Source: Desulforudis sp. (GTDB lineage Bacteria; Bacillota; Desulfotomaculia; Desulfotomaculales; Desulforudaceae). From it: DNA of 47,047 bases. The stretch lies in the NCBI GenBank assembly GCA_019084485.1, contig JAHRFU010000018.1, positions 1-47,047 of the forward strand, in the 5' to 3' direction. A program made the position numbers and the translations under genes. Below the pieces are notes generated by a model. It saw only the letters and a program-made list of their open reading frames with translations. It ran no database searches and was not told where the DNA came from. How positions within the stretch are numbered: position 1 is the stretch's first letter; the number at the start of each line of letters is the position of its first letter. Shown here one piece after another: positions 7,042-15,603 of this stretch.

Positions 7042-9144
7042 TTGGGTCGACTGACTTCCTTTTTTAGCCCGCAATCGGTGGCCGTTATCGGTGCCTCCAA
7101 GGCGCGTGGGAAGATTGGCAACATTATCCTCCGTAACGTGATTGAGAGCGGTTACGAAGGTAAGATATATCCAGTTAATCCAAAGGAAACTGAAATCGAG
7201 GGTTACCCTGTTTTCCGGTCGATCGATGAAATTCCGGGCGCGGTTGAACTGGCTGTGGTGTCTGTTCCGGCACCGCTTGTTATACCGGTCATCGAAAGCT
7301 GCGGCCAATCGGGTGTTAAACACGCCGTGGTAATCAGTGCCGGGTTTAAGGAGATCGGTACCGAGGGTCTGGCCAGGGAAAAGGAATTGCTTGCTGTCGG
7401 TCGGAAATACGGAATGCGCATCTTGGGGCCGAACTGTGTCGGCGTGATGGATACGCACACCCCGTTCAATGCCTCCTTCGCGGCCGGGTTTCCCCAGCGC
7501 GGAGAAATTGCCTTCATCTCTCAGAGCGGCGCGATGCTGGTGGCTATTCTAGACTGGAGCCTGGGCAGCGGTCTTGGTTTCAGCAAGTTCATCAGCCTCG
7601 GAAATAAAGCCGACCTGGACGAAGCGGACTTCATCCTGGATGCGGCCGATGACCCCACCACTAAGGTGATCCTGTGCTACATCGAAGACGTATCCAACGG
7701 CGAACGGTTCCTTGAGGTCGCCAAGCGAGTGAGCAGGATTAAGCCCGTGATCATTCTGAAGTCGGGTGCCAGTCAGGCCGGCGCTCAGGCGGCGTCCTCG
7801 CACACCGGCGCCTTGGCCGGCAGCGACTTGGCTTATGACACCGCCTTCGGGCAAACTGGGATTATCCGGGCTCGGAACATGTCTGAACTCTTTGATCTGG
7901 CCACGGCATTTGCAAAACAGCCGATTCCGAAAGGCGACCGTCTGGCGATCGTCACCAATTCGGGGGGGCCTGGTATTGTGGCCACGGACACCACTGAGGC
8001 GCAGGGGCTGACGATGGCACGTTTTAATAAAGACACTCTGGACGCACTGGCTGGGAACCTTCCCCGGGAGGCTAACATCTACAACCCGGTGGATGTCCTA
8101 GGTGACGCCCGTCACGAGCGCTTCCGCTTTGCCATGGAAACGGTTATGGCCGATCCGAATGTGGACGCCATGGTGGTTCTGGTTTGCCCAACGGCGACCT
8201 CTGAGCCGCTGGAGACGGCCGAAGCGATTGTGGCCGTGGCTAAAGCTCATCCGGAGAAACCGGTCTTTGGGGTCTATATGGGCGGGCCGACCCTGGAATC
8301 GGGGGCCCAGTTTCTGACCCAGGCAGAGATTCCGTCGTTTGTTTTCCCCGAGACGGCGGTTTCGGCGTTAGCCGGAATGGCCCGGTACCGCAGGATTAAG
8401 GAGCGCAGTGTGTCGGAGTCACTGCCGGAGTTGGAGGGGCTAGACAAGGATACCGTACGGCGCGTCTTTGACGAAGCGAAGGCCGACGGGAGGGTGGTTT
8501 TGCTGGGCAGTGAAGGGGCCACCGTAGCTGAAGCCTACGGCATCCCGGCGGCACCAACGCGTTTGGCCACTCGGGCCGAGGAGGCGGTTGCCTTCGCGGA
8601 GGAACTCGGCTATCCGATTGTGCTCAAGGTAGCTTCGCCGAAGATTATCCATAAGACCGATATCGGGGGCGTGCGCATGGGACTGGAGACGCCCGGTGAA
8701 GTGATGGCCGGGTTCTGGGCAGTGATGTCCAACGTCCAGCGTTCCCTGCCGAACGTGATTCCCCACGGCATTGACGTTCAGAAAATGTCGCCCAAGGGGC
8801 AGGAGATTATCATCGGGATGTCCCGCGACGTGCATTTTGGGCCGCTGATCGCCTTTGGGCTTGGCGGTATCTATGTGAACCTGCTTAAAGACGTGTCCTT
8901 CAGACTGGCGCACGTGCTCACCCCGGCCGAGATCCAAGAGATGATCGTGGAAACCAAGGCGTACACATTGCTCAGGGGGTATCGCGGGCAAAAGCCAAGT
9001 GACATTCCGGCCCTGGTGGATATTATTACCCGGGTAGCCAGGCTGGTTCTGGACTTTCCCGAGATTACCGAGATGGATATCAACCCGGTGTTTGCCTATC
9101 CTTCGGGGGCAAGCGCCCTTGATGTGAAAATAACCATATCGTGA
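7042..9144 (+). CDS. ADP-forming acyl-CoA synthetase (fused alpha and beta)
   Basis: A 700-residue NDP-forming acyl-CoA synthetase, which turns acyl-CoA, ADP and phosphate into acid, CoA and ATP (or the reverse). The order is CoA-binding Rossmann domain (about 8-100, VAVIGASKARGKIGN), succinyl-CoA-ligase-like domains (about 150-440) with the phospho-histidine H254 in SSHTGALAGSD, and an ATP-grasp beta domain (about 475-700, YPIVLKVASPKIIHKTDIGG). In anaerobes it gives ATP from acetyl-CoA or other acyl-CoAs; the substrate is not readable here. The TTG start at 7042 follows GAGGGTGACGGG. It runs 11 bases ahead of the BioD/DRTGG protein. Confidence 0.9.
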   Translation: MGRLTSFFSPQSVAVIGASKARGKIGNIILRNVIESGYEGKIYPVNPKETEIEGYPVFRSIDEIPGAVELAVVSVPAPLVIPVIESCGQSGVKHAVVISAGFKEIGTEGLAREKELLAVGRKYGMRILGPNCVGVMDTHTPFNASFAAGFPQRGEIAFISQSGAMLVAILDWSLGSGLGFSKFISLGNKADLDEADFILDAADDPTTKVILCYIEDVSNGERFLEVAKRVSRIKPVIILKSGASQAGAQAASSHTGALAGSDLAYDTAFGQTGIIRARNMSELFDLATAFAKQPIPKGDRLAIVTNSGGPGIVATDTTEAQGLTMARFNKDTLDALAGNLPREANIYNPVDVLGDARHERFRFAMETVMADPNVDAMVVLVCPTATSEPLETAEAIVAVAKAHPEKPVFGVYMGGPTLESGAQFLTQAEIPSFVFPETAVSALAGMARYRRIKERSVSESLPELEGLDKDTVRRVFDEAKADGRVVLLGSEGATVAEAYGIPAAPTRLATRAEEAVAFAEELGYPIVLKVASPKIIHKTDIGGVRMGLETPGEVMAGFWAVMSNVQRSLPNVIPHGIDVQKMSPKGQEIIIGMSRDVHFGPLIAFGLGGIYVNLLKDVSFRLAHVLTPAEIQEMIVETKAYTLLRGYRGQKPSDIPALVDIITRVARLVLDFPEITEMDINPVFAYPSGASALDVKITIS

Positions 9145-9155
9145 GGTGTAAAACT

Positions 9156-10211
9156 ATGAAGAGCCTCTACCTTATCGGTGCTCCAGGTAGTGGGAAAACG
9201 GCGGTGGCCCTGGGACTGGCGCTGAAACTGCGCAAGGAGGGGGTTAATGCCGGGTACTTCAAACCGGTGGGAACCACAGCGGGCGTTCTGGGTAAGCACG
9301 ACGACGACGGAGTGTTAATGCAGAAGGTGCTCGGGATGGATGAGGATCTGGAGACCATTGTGCCCTTCACGGTGGCGAATTTCTATATTTCGAACTTTAA
9401 GCACCCGGATAAGTGCCGTGAACGGGTTTTGCAGTGCTACAACCGGATCGCCGCCAAGTATGAGGTCGTGATTATTGACGGAACCAGCTTCCCCTGGGTT
9501 ATGGCCAGCTTTGGACTGGACGCGATCACCCTGGCTGCGGAATTGGGAGCCGGTATCCTGTGCACGATCCAGGTGGAGAACGACTTCGACTTTGACGAGG
9601 CCCTCTTCTTCAACCGGCACGCCGAGTCCCGAGGAGTGGCGGTGGTCGGCACGATCTTCAATAACATCCCCCGCCAGATGCTGGCTAAGACCGAAGGCGT
9701 GTATTCCCAGCTCCTGACCGGATTCGGTTACGAGTTCCTGGGGGCCATTCCGAGCCGGCGCGAGATCTATTCACCGACCGTGGCCGAGTATCAGGAAGCG
9801 CTGAACGGGGAGGTCCTGGCTGGTGAGGAACATCTGGATCTGCTGGTCGAAGACGTACTGGTCGGGGCAATGACGATCGAGAGCGCCCTGGATACCCTGC
9901 GGCGCGCCCTGAACAAGGCGGTGATCATCGGCGGCGACCGATCAGACTACGCTCTGGCCGCCCTGGAAACCAGCACCTCGGTGTTGATCCTGACCGGGGG
10001 CTTGTATCCGAATATCCGGGTTATCGCCCGGGCGGAAGAAAAGGGTGTGCCGGTAATTCTGGTACACTACGATACGGTGACTACGGTGGAGCGAATCTCA
10101 GAAGTGACGCGCCGGATTAAGCCTAAGGACAGCAAGGCTATCGCCATGGCCTTGGAGAACATTGAGCAGTACTGTCGCTGGGAAGCGATTCTGGAGCGGC
10201 TACGAGCCTGA
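9156..10211 (+). CDS. BioD-like P-loop / DRTGG domain protein
   Basis: A 351-residue protein. The N-terminal half is a dethiobiotin-synthetase-like P-loop domain (Walker A GAPGSGKTAVALGLALKLR from residue 9, FKPVG switch motif). The C-terminal part (about 215-330) is a DRTGG domain, the regulatory module also found at the N-terminus of phosphate acetyltransferases. Catalytic PTA is absent. The role is not established; its place directly behind an ADP-forming acyl-CoA synthetase suggests acyl-CoA or acetate control (inference). ATG 9156 has GAGGTG eight bases upstream and is preferred to GTG 9141. A strong terminator closes the pair. Confidence 0.82.
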   Translation: MKSLYLIGAPGSGKTAVALGLALKLRKEGVNAGYFKPVGTTAGVLGKHDDDGVLMQKVLGMDEDLETIVPFTVANFYISNFKHPDKCRERVLQCYNRIAAKYEVVIIDGTSFPWVMASFGLDAITLAAELGAGILCTIQVENDFDFDEALFFNRHAESRGVAVVGTIFNNIPRQMLAKTEGVYSQLLTGFGYEFLGAIPSRREIYSPTVAEYQEALNGEVLAGEEHLDLLVEDVLVGAMTIESALDTLRRALNKAVIIGGDRSDYALAALETSTSVLILTGGLYPNIRVIARAEEKGVPVILVHYDTVTTVERISEVTRRIKPKDSKAIAMALENIEQYCRWEAILERLRA

Positions 10212-10230
10212 CAAGCTCTCGCAAATAACC

Positions 10231-10262
10231 ATCCCACCCGCGAAATGGGTGGGATTTTTTTA
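10231..10262 (+). terminator. Strong Rho-independent terminator
   Basis: A perfect 9-bp stem ATCCCACCC-gcgaaat-GGGTGGGAT followed by seven Ts. It ends the acyl-CoA synthetase/BioD-like operon. Confidence 0.92.
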
Positions 10263-10274
10263 TTTTCCGAGTCG

Positions 10275-10303
10275 GTATATTAAATGCCGGAGTTCATATA
10301 TAT
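10275..10303 (+). promoter_or_regulatory. Putative sigma-E promoter for spoIVA
   Basis: GTATATT at 10275-10281, a 13-base spacer, then CATATATAT at 10295-10303. This is close to the sigma-E consensus (ATATT-type -35 and CATACAAT-type -10). It is the right sigma factor for spoIVA, which is made in the mother cell. The leader to the ATG is about 140 bases. Confidence 0.6.
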
Positions 10304-10441
10304 ATAGTGTTAATGTCCACCTATGGAAAAAAATTCATCCCAAGGGGATTGTCCCGGGGGGGATGCGTAAACGTTTAGAGCTTTGGGTCGGATACCTATA
10401 CGGATCAAAACCTTGAAAACTAAAGGGGGGAAGTTAGTCAG

Positions 10442-11920
10442 ATGGAACAGCTCGACATCTTTCGCGACATTGCGGAACGCACGGGCGGGGATATCTATAT
10501 CGGAGTGGTCGGGGGGGTACGGACCGGCAAGTCGACATTCATAAAAAGGTTCATGGAATTGCTGGTTATACCCAACATCAAGAACGTCCACGACAAGGAA
10601 AGAGCCAAGGATGAGCTCCCTCAGAGCGGTGCGGGCCGTACCGTGATGACCACGGAGCCGAAGTTTGTACCCAATGAGGCCGTCGAAATCCTGGTGAACC
10701 AGAACCTCAAACTGAAGGTTCGCTTGGTTGATAACGTCGGGTACAGAGTAGAAGGGGCGATCGGGTACGAGGAAGAGGAATTCCCGAGAATGGTATCCAC
10801 CCCTTGGTTTGAGGAGCCGATTCCGTTTGAAGAGGCCGCGGAATTCGGAACCCGTAAGGTGATTACTGAGCATTCCAGCATCGGCCTGGTGATCACGACG
10901 GACGGCAGCATCACGGACATCCCGCGCGAAAACTACGTCCAAGCTGAGGAGCGGGTAGTCAGTGAACTTAAGGAAATCAATAAGCCATTTATCATAGTCT
11001 TAAACTCAACGCACCCTACCGCACCGAGCACGTTGGAACTGGCCCAGGATCTGCAGCAGAAGTATGACATTCCGGTTCTTCCGCTGGACTGCGCCGAACT
11101 TGGCCAGGCGGACATTATGAACATCCTCGAAGAGGTCCTGCTTGAGTTCGGTGTTACCGAGGTTAAGATCGATGTCCCGCGCTGGATCCAGGAACTGAAC
11201 GTCAGCCACTGGCTCCGCGACAAGTTTGAATCCGCCGTACGCGACGCCATCCGCCGGGTGCACCGTGTCCGGGACATCGGCCCGGCCACAGAAATGCTCG
11301 CCGAGAACGACTTTGTGGAAGAGGTCAGCCTGTTGGAAGTCGATCTGGGTACCGGTACCGCCACCGTGGACATCAAGGCCAAAGGGGGACTGTTCTACCA
11401 GGTGATCAAGGAGCACACCGGTTTCGAGATTACCGGAGAGCACGACCTCTTCAGATTGATTGCGGACTTGGCAGTGGCCAAGCGTGAATACGACAAAGTC
11501 GCTTCGGCGCTGGCTGAAGTTCGTGAGACCGGTTACGGAGTGGTTACGCCCAAGCTTGAGGAGATGAACCTGGAGGAGCCGGAACTGATCAGACAGGGCA
11601 ACCGGTTCGGTGTCCGCCTCAAGGCCAGTGCACCGTCGCTCCACGTCATCAGGGCCGACATCACGACGGAAATCACGCCCATTATCGGAACCGAGAAACA
11701 GTGCGAGGAACTGGTCCGTTATATACTCAACGAGTTTGAAGACAATCCCAAGCAGATTTGGAACTCCCAGATTTTCGGCAAGACTTTGCATGACCTGGTC
11801 CGCGAAGGGATTCAGAATAAGCTGCACCGGATGCCGGAAAACGCCCAGGTTAAACTGCAGGAGACTTTGCAGCGGATTGTGAACGACGGTAGTGGTGGTC
11901 TTATCTGCATCATCATCTAG
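10442..11920 (+). CDS. spoIVA: Stage IV sporulation protein A
   Basis: A 492-residue SpoIVA of normal length. It is the ATPase that polymerises on the forespore surface and forms the basement layer of the spore coat in the mother cell. Walker A GGVRTGKS occupies 24-31, TAP-type switch sequences follow (RTVMTTEPKFVPNEAV, VRLVDNVGYRV), and the conserved C-terminus ends GGLICIII, the part needed for membrane targeting. The ATG start is preceded by AAGGGGGGAAG. It stands alone between terminators and has its own sigma-E-like promoter. Its presence is strong evidence that the organism forms endospores or descends from one that did. Confidence 0.97.
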   Translation: MEQLDIFRDIAERTGGDIYIGVVGGVRTGKSTFIKRFMELLVIPNIKNVHDKERAKDELPQSGAGRTVMTTEPKFVPNEAVEILVNQNLKLKVRLVDNVGYRVEGAIGYEEEEFPRMVSTPWFEEPIPFEEAAEFGTRKVITEHSSIGLVITTDGSITDIPRENYVQAEERVVSELKEINKPFIIVLNSTHPTAPSTLELAQDLQQKYDIPVLPLDCAELGQADIMNILEEVLLEFGVTEVKIDVPRWIQELNVSHWLRDKFESAVRDAIRRVHRVRDIGPATEMLAENDFVEEVSLLEVDLGTGTATVDIKAKGGLFYQVIKEHTGFEITGEHDLFRLIADLAVAKREYDKVASALAEVRETGYGVVTPKLEEMNLEEPELIRQGNRFGVRLKASAPSLHVIRADITTEITPIIGTEKQCEELVRYILNEFEDNPKQIWNSQIFGKTLHDLVREGIQNKLHRMPENAQVKLQETLQRIVNDGSGGLICIII

Positions 11921-11937
11921 GAGACCGCTGCTTGCGT

Positions 11938-12000
11938 GTCCTCGCAGAGGGTGTTCGAAGAGTGCTCGTCTTCCGCGCGCGGTTTATCCTCGCAGAGGAC
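11938..12000. repeat. Short direct repeat after spoIVA
   Basis: TCCTCGCAGAGG, itself a small palindrome, occurs at 11939-11950 and again at about 11988-11999. Function unknown. Confidence 0.5.
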
Positions 12001-12030
12001 TTGTTATTCACGGTCTCCCGGGTTCTAACA

Positions 12031-12059
12031 AGAAACCCTTCTCAGAGAGAAGGGTTTCT
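12031..12059. terminator. 12-bp perfect hairpin downstream of spoIVA
   Basis: AGAAACCCTTCT-cagag-AGAAGGGTTTCT is a perfect stem. No T-run follows on either strand, so it may be a transcript-end stabiliser rather than a classic terminator. Confidence 0.45.
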
Positions 12060-12074
12060 ATGTTAAGGAGCCCG

Positions 12075-12465
12075 TAATGACCTTCGCTCCGGCTACCACA
12101 GATTTCTGCGTAGCCTATGACAATCTTTCGACTGCCACAGACCATTACGAAACCTATGACAACCTTTGCTCGACCAAAGCAGCTACCTTGAGAGCCACTG
12201 ACAATCTTTCGACTGCCAGTAACCCTAACCTCGTATAAACAAAGCTCCGGCAACCACTTTGATCTTAGCTCGAACAATATGCCTCTCTTACGACCCAGAA
12301 ACAATCTTTCGACTGCTCCTGAGCCTGCCAAGAAACATATTGCTCTTCCCGCTGGCCGATATCGAGCCTTAACTTAGACCCGATATCAACCTTTGGCCGA
12401 CTACTACCGAGCCTTAATGACCCGGTAGCAGTCTTGGCTCGGCCATTACGAACCCTTGTAGCGTA
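12075..12465. repeat. Degenerate tandem array, about nine units of roughly 40 bp
   Basis: Related units start near 12079, 12119, 12158, 12200, 12261, 12300, 12338, 12384 and 12424, mostly 38-46 bases apart. The best copies share GACAATCTTTCGACTGCCA (12119 and 12200, and with two or three changes at 12300). Others read GACAACCTTTGCTCGACCA or CAACCTTTGGCCGAC. Inverted repeats are embedded, for example GGAGC/GCTCC at 12068-12090 and CCGAGCC/GGCTCGG at about 12408-12442. The period is not a multiple of three and no good reading frame crosses it, so it is taken as non-coding. Together with 11921-12074 it fills the gap after spoIVA. Confidence 0.6.
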
Positions 12466-12502
12466 GTATAACCACCAGTTGTCAAATTATCAGGAGATAC
12501 TG

Positions 12503-12562
12503 ATGCAATATCTGGGCTGTGCGCTTTTGAATAGAAGGCGTCTGTATTGGGAAAAAATATAA
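12503..12562 (+). CDS. Possible 19-residue peptide
   Basis: ATG CAA TAT begins a 19-codon frame (MQYLGCALLNRRRLYWEKI) preceded by a good ribosome site, CAGGAGATACTG. It lies between the repeat array and the winged-helix gene and could be a leader peptide. Nothing else supports it. Confidence 0.25.
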   Translation: MQYLGCALLNRRRLYWEKI

Positions 12563-12639
12563 TTGTAGTTATCTAGTTATTAATGGACTTGTTTCTGTAC
12601 ATACTAGTTTCTAACAAAAAACTCCAGAGGAGGGATAAT

Positions 12640-12927
12640 ATGATCAGCAGTCCGGCAACCCTTACCGAGTATTTTCTCCAGGTGGATCACCGTTTACCGG
12701 AGGAAGCCACCCGTGTGCTCAGAGCACTTGGAGACCAGGGAAGGATGAACAAGGAAGAACTGTCCCTGACCTCCCGGGTTAAAAGAGCAGTCCTCGACCA
12801 CATCATCATGCAGTTGTACGCCTTGGGCCTCGTTGATGTCACAGCTGAAGGCAAGAGCAAGATCTGCAGCCTGACCAGACTTGGCTGGGAATTCGTCGCC
12901 CTAAAGGACGATCGGATCATCCAGTAG
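12640..12927 (+). CDS. Small winged-helix DNA-binding protein
   Basis: A 95-residue protein of unknown function. Residues about 15-90 look like a MarR/ArsR-style winged helix (EATRVLRALGDQGRMNKEEL, then SRVKRAVLDHIIMQLYALGL and a LTRLGWEFVALK wing end). I place the start at ATG 12640, which has AGAGGAGGG at 12627-12634. The longer frame from 12583 has no ribosome site. It is a stand-alone gene, and a short hairpin (AGCGGG/CCCGCT at 12928-12949) follows the stop. It may bind DNA as a local regulator (inference). Confidence 0.7.
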   Translation: MISSPATLTEYFLQVDHRLPEEATRVLRALGDQGRMNKEELSLTSRVKRAVLDHIIMQLYALGLVDVTAEGKSKICSLTRLGWEFVALKDDRIIQ

Positions 12928-12952
12928 AGCGGGTCCGACGTGGCCCGCTTCT
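12928..12952 (+). terminator. Weak hairpin after the winged-helix gene
   Basis: AGCGGG and CCCGCT form a 6-bp stem with a 10-base loop directly after the stop codon. The following TTCTATTG is only a poor T-run. Confidence 0.35.
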
Positions 12953-13012
12953 ATTGTGCGCAGGATGGTTACTGTTTTATAATTGACTAAATTGTAGAAT
13001 TGGAGTAACTAG

Positions 13013-15601
13013 TTGCAAGACAGAAGAATCTGGCGGCTAATGCCGGGCAGCCTGCTCCTGGAACGCATTCTGCGCCAGGAGTTTGGCTGTTCAGGGATCA
13101 TGGCGCGTCTTTTAGTCAATCGGGGCGTTCTTACGGCTGAGGACGCACGCCGCTTCATCTCCGGCAGTCTGGCCGACTTGCACAGTCCGACCCTGCTGCG
13201 CGGGGTGGCGGAGGCAGCCGGGTTAATTTCGGGAGCGCTGGAACGCCAGGATAAGATTTTAGTATATGGTGATTACGACGTCGACGGGATGACCGCCACT
13301 GCGCTCATGATTAAAGTGCTGCGCAGCCTAGGCGGACAAGTCGGCTATTTTGTTCCGGAACGGGTGGACGGTTACGGATTAAAGGAGTCTAGCATCCGCC
13401 AAGCCGTAGATGAAGGCTATCGTCTATTGATAACCGTGGACACCGGAGTCACGGCTACGGCGGAGATTCGCCTGGCCCGGGAATTGGGCCTGGACGTGGT
13501 TGTAACGGATCACCACGAGCCCAACGGCGGGTTGCCGAAGGTACCGGTGGTCAATCCCAAGCGCCCGGACTGCCCCTACCCTTTCAAAGAACTGGCCGGG
13601 GTGGGCGTGGCTTACAAACTAGCGCAGGCCATTTGTCCCGGACTGGCGGGGTCAAGCCTGGATAAGGAACTGCTTGGTCTGGTTTGCCTGGGAACGGTGG
13701 CTGATGTTGTCCCGTTAATCAGTGAAAATCGAATTTATGTACGCCATGGATTGGAAAATCTGCGCCTAAATCCTGGGTTGAACGCCCTGGTGGAAAATGC
13801 CCGGGTGAACCGGGAACTCACGGTTCGGGATCTTTCTTTTGTGTTGGCTCCGCGTTTGAACGCGGCCGGACGGGTCGGGCAGGCCCGCCTGGGAGTGGAA
13901 CTGCTCATGGCCGGGCCGGATGAAGCCGCTGATATGGCCTCTGAGTTGGCCGGTTTGAATACTTACCGGAAGGATCTGGAGAACACCATCGCCTCCGAGG
14001 TGCTGGCCGAAATGGCCACCTGGCGTGAAACCCCCAGTTTCCCTGTGTTTTGCGGAGAGGGTTGGCACGTCGGGATTTTGGGAGTTCTAGCCTCACGCTT
14101 TGCGCAGCGTCTTGATCGACCCCTTGCCTTCCTGAGCACAGACGGGGATATTATCCGCGGTTCCGCCCGCAGCGTGCCGGCGGTCGATCTTTTTCAGGTC
14201 TTCAAGCAGGGAGCACATCTTTTTACCGATTATGGCGGCCATAAACAGGCGGTCGGCTTTAGCATGCTTCGGGAGACGCTTCCGGAGTTTATTCGCCTGA
14301 TCAACGAACAGGTTGCAGTCGCCCAGGAATCAGGGTTAGGGGTACTGGAACTGGAGACGGCGGTGGCTTTTGAAGACCTTACCCCGGAATTGATGGCAGA
14401 GATTGAAAGCCTGGAACCCTGGGGCTCAGGCAACCGGGAACCAGTGCTGCTGGTACAGGGAGTATCACTTCGGGAGTGCCGCGAAGTCGGTAAGAACGGG
14501 GGGCACCTGAAACTGAAATTGTCCCACCGGGGCCGGGTTTTAGGGGGCATTGCCTTTGGTGCCGCCGAGATGAAAGATGACATGCAGGAACCGAAACTGT
14601 TGGACTTAGCCTTCACTCCCACCGTCAATGAGTGGAACGGGAGAAAAAGTATTGAAGCCAAGATGCTGGACTGGAGACCCGCCGCGCGGTTTGAAAAGGG
14701 TGTCGGAGATGAACCGGGAGAGGTTCTGCGCACAGCTGCGCTGCGTATTATGGAGGGCAGGCCGGTGATCCCGGAAGGATTGGAAGGAACACGAGGCGGC
14801 ATCAGCGTTCCTGACCCCGTTTTGGGTCGACGGCTTCAACTGGTGGCAGACTGCCGCGGGCTTGGGGGGCGATGCGAGGTGCTGTTGAAAGTTTTGAACG
14901 CGGGACGAAGAGTATTAGTGGCGGTCGGTAATCCGAGTGAGGCCGTAACTGTATGGGCTTACCTAAGACAGCGGCTAAAGGACACCGGACGGCAGGCCGG
15001 GTTTATGCACCGTTTGTTAAACCAAGATGAATTGGCAGAATGCCGGCAGGGCTTCAATTCAGGCGATCTGAGCCTTCTGGTAGGAACGCCGGAAACACTG
15101 GCCGATAAAGCCGATGACGTCCTGGTCTGGAGTCTTCCCTATACAGAGGCAGAGTGGCGACTGCTTTCAGGTCTGGGAGAACGACTGGTGCTGGCGTATG
15201 GTGAAGGGGATTTCCAACGGAACTGGTCGGTACTTCGTTCGTTCGCACCGAACCGGCGGGTTCTGGGGCTCATTTTTCAACTGGTGAGAATGAAAGGCCC
15301 TGTAACCGCTGAAACGCTTTTCGAACTGCTTAATGAGGCTGGTATCCCCGACCTCGGGCCCTGGACGGTTGACACCGGGATCAAGATATTTGTGGAACTG
15401 GGACTTGTTGAGGAGCGGGACGGGTATGTACGGACCCTTCGGATACCCCAGAAGCGCTTACTGGTTAAGTCTCCAGCCTTTCAGGACGTCCATAAGCTGA
15501 AACGCGAGTCAGCAATGTTGCAGCGCCACTATTTGCGCGCTCCGGCCGTTGCTTTAGCGACCCACTTCGGCTGTGGTATAATTGCTCCGGGTGAACTATA
15601 A
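13013..15601 (+). CDS. recJ: Single-stranded-DNA-specific exonuclease RecJ
   Basis: An 862-residue RecJ of the long Firmicute type; it degrades single-stranded DNA 5' to 3' in recombination and repair. The DHH-phosphoesterase motifs are present: GDYDVDGMT (D87, D89, D91), TVDTGVT, DHHEPNG (D166-H167-H168) and LGTVADVVPL. A DHHA1 part (about 340-440, DYGGHKQAVGFSM) and an OB-fold segment (about 460-550) follow. The last 280 residues are a C-terminal extension as in other Clostridia. TTG 13013 has GGAGTAACTAG upstream. The stop is two bases before rel, so the two are probably translationally coupled. Confidence 0.95.
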   Translation: MQDRRIWRLMPGSLLLERILRQEFGCSGIMARLLVNRGVLTAEDARRFISGSLADLHSPTLLRGVAEAAGLISGALERQDKILVYGDYDVDGMTATALMIKVLRSLGGQVGYFVPERVDGYGLKESSIRQAVDEGYRLLITVDTGVTATAEIRLARELGLDVVVTDHHEPNGGLPKVPVVNPKRPDCPYPFKELAGVGVAYKLAQAICPGLAGSSLDKELLGLVCLGTVADVVPLISENRIYVRHGLENLRLNPGLNALVENARVNRELTVRDLSFVLAPRLNAAGRVGQARLGVELLMAGPDEAADMASELAGLNTYRKDLENTIASEVLAEMATWRETPSFPVFCGEGWHVGILGVLASRFAQRLDRPLAFLSTDGDIIRGSARSVPAVDLFQVFKQGAHLFTDYGGHKQAVGFSMLRETLPEFIRLINEQVAVAQESGLGVLELETAVAFEDLTPELMAEIESLEPWGSGNREPVLLVQGVSLRECREVGKNGGHLKLKLSHRGRVLGGIAFGAAEMKDDMQEPKLLDLAFTPTVNEWNGRKSIEAKMLDWRPAARFEKGVGDEPGEVLRTAALRIMEGRPVIPEGLEGTRGGISVPDPVLGRRLQLVADCRGLGGRCEVLLKVLNAGRRVLVAVGNPSEAVTVWAYLRQRLKDTGRQAGFMHRLLNQDELAECRQGFNSGDLSLLVGTPETLADKADDVLVWSLPYTEAEWRLLSGLGERLVLAYGEGDFQRNWSVLRSFAPNRRVLGLIFQLVRMKGPVTAETLFELLNEAGIPDLGPWTVDTGIKIFVELGLVEERDGYVRTLRIPQKRLLVKSPAFQDVHKLKRESAMLQRHYLRAPAVALATHFGCGIIAPGEL

Positions 15602-15603
15602 AA

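Noticed and set aside
11006-11827. 273-codon reverse frame opposite spoIVA
   Set aside because: Shadow of spoIVA, which is full length with all motifs.
12008-12331. 107-codon reverse frame with repeated GSRKIV segments
   Set aside because: The repeats have a period of about 40 bases, not a multiple of three, no ribosome site is seen, and the frame covers a hairpin and only part of the array.
12075-12465. CRISPR array
   Set aside because: Repeats are degenerate along their whole length and there are no constant repeats with unique spacers, nor cas genes.
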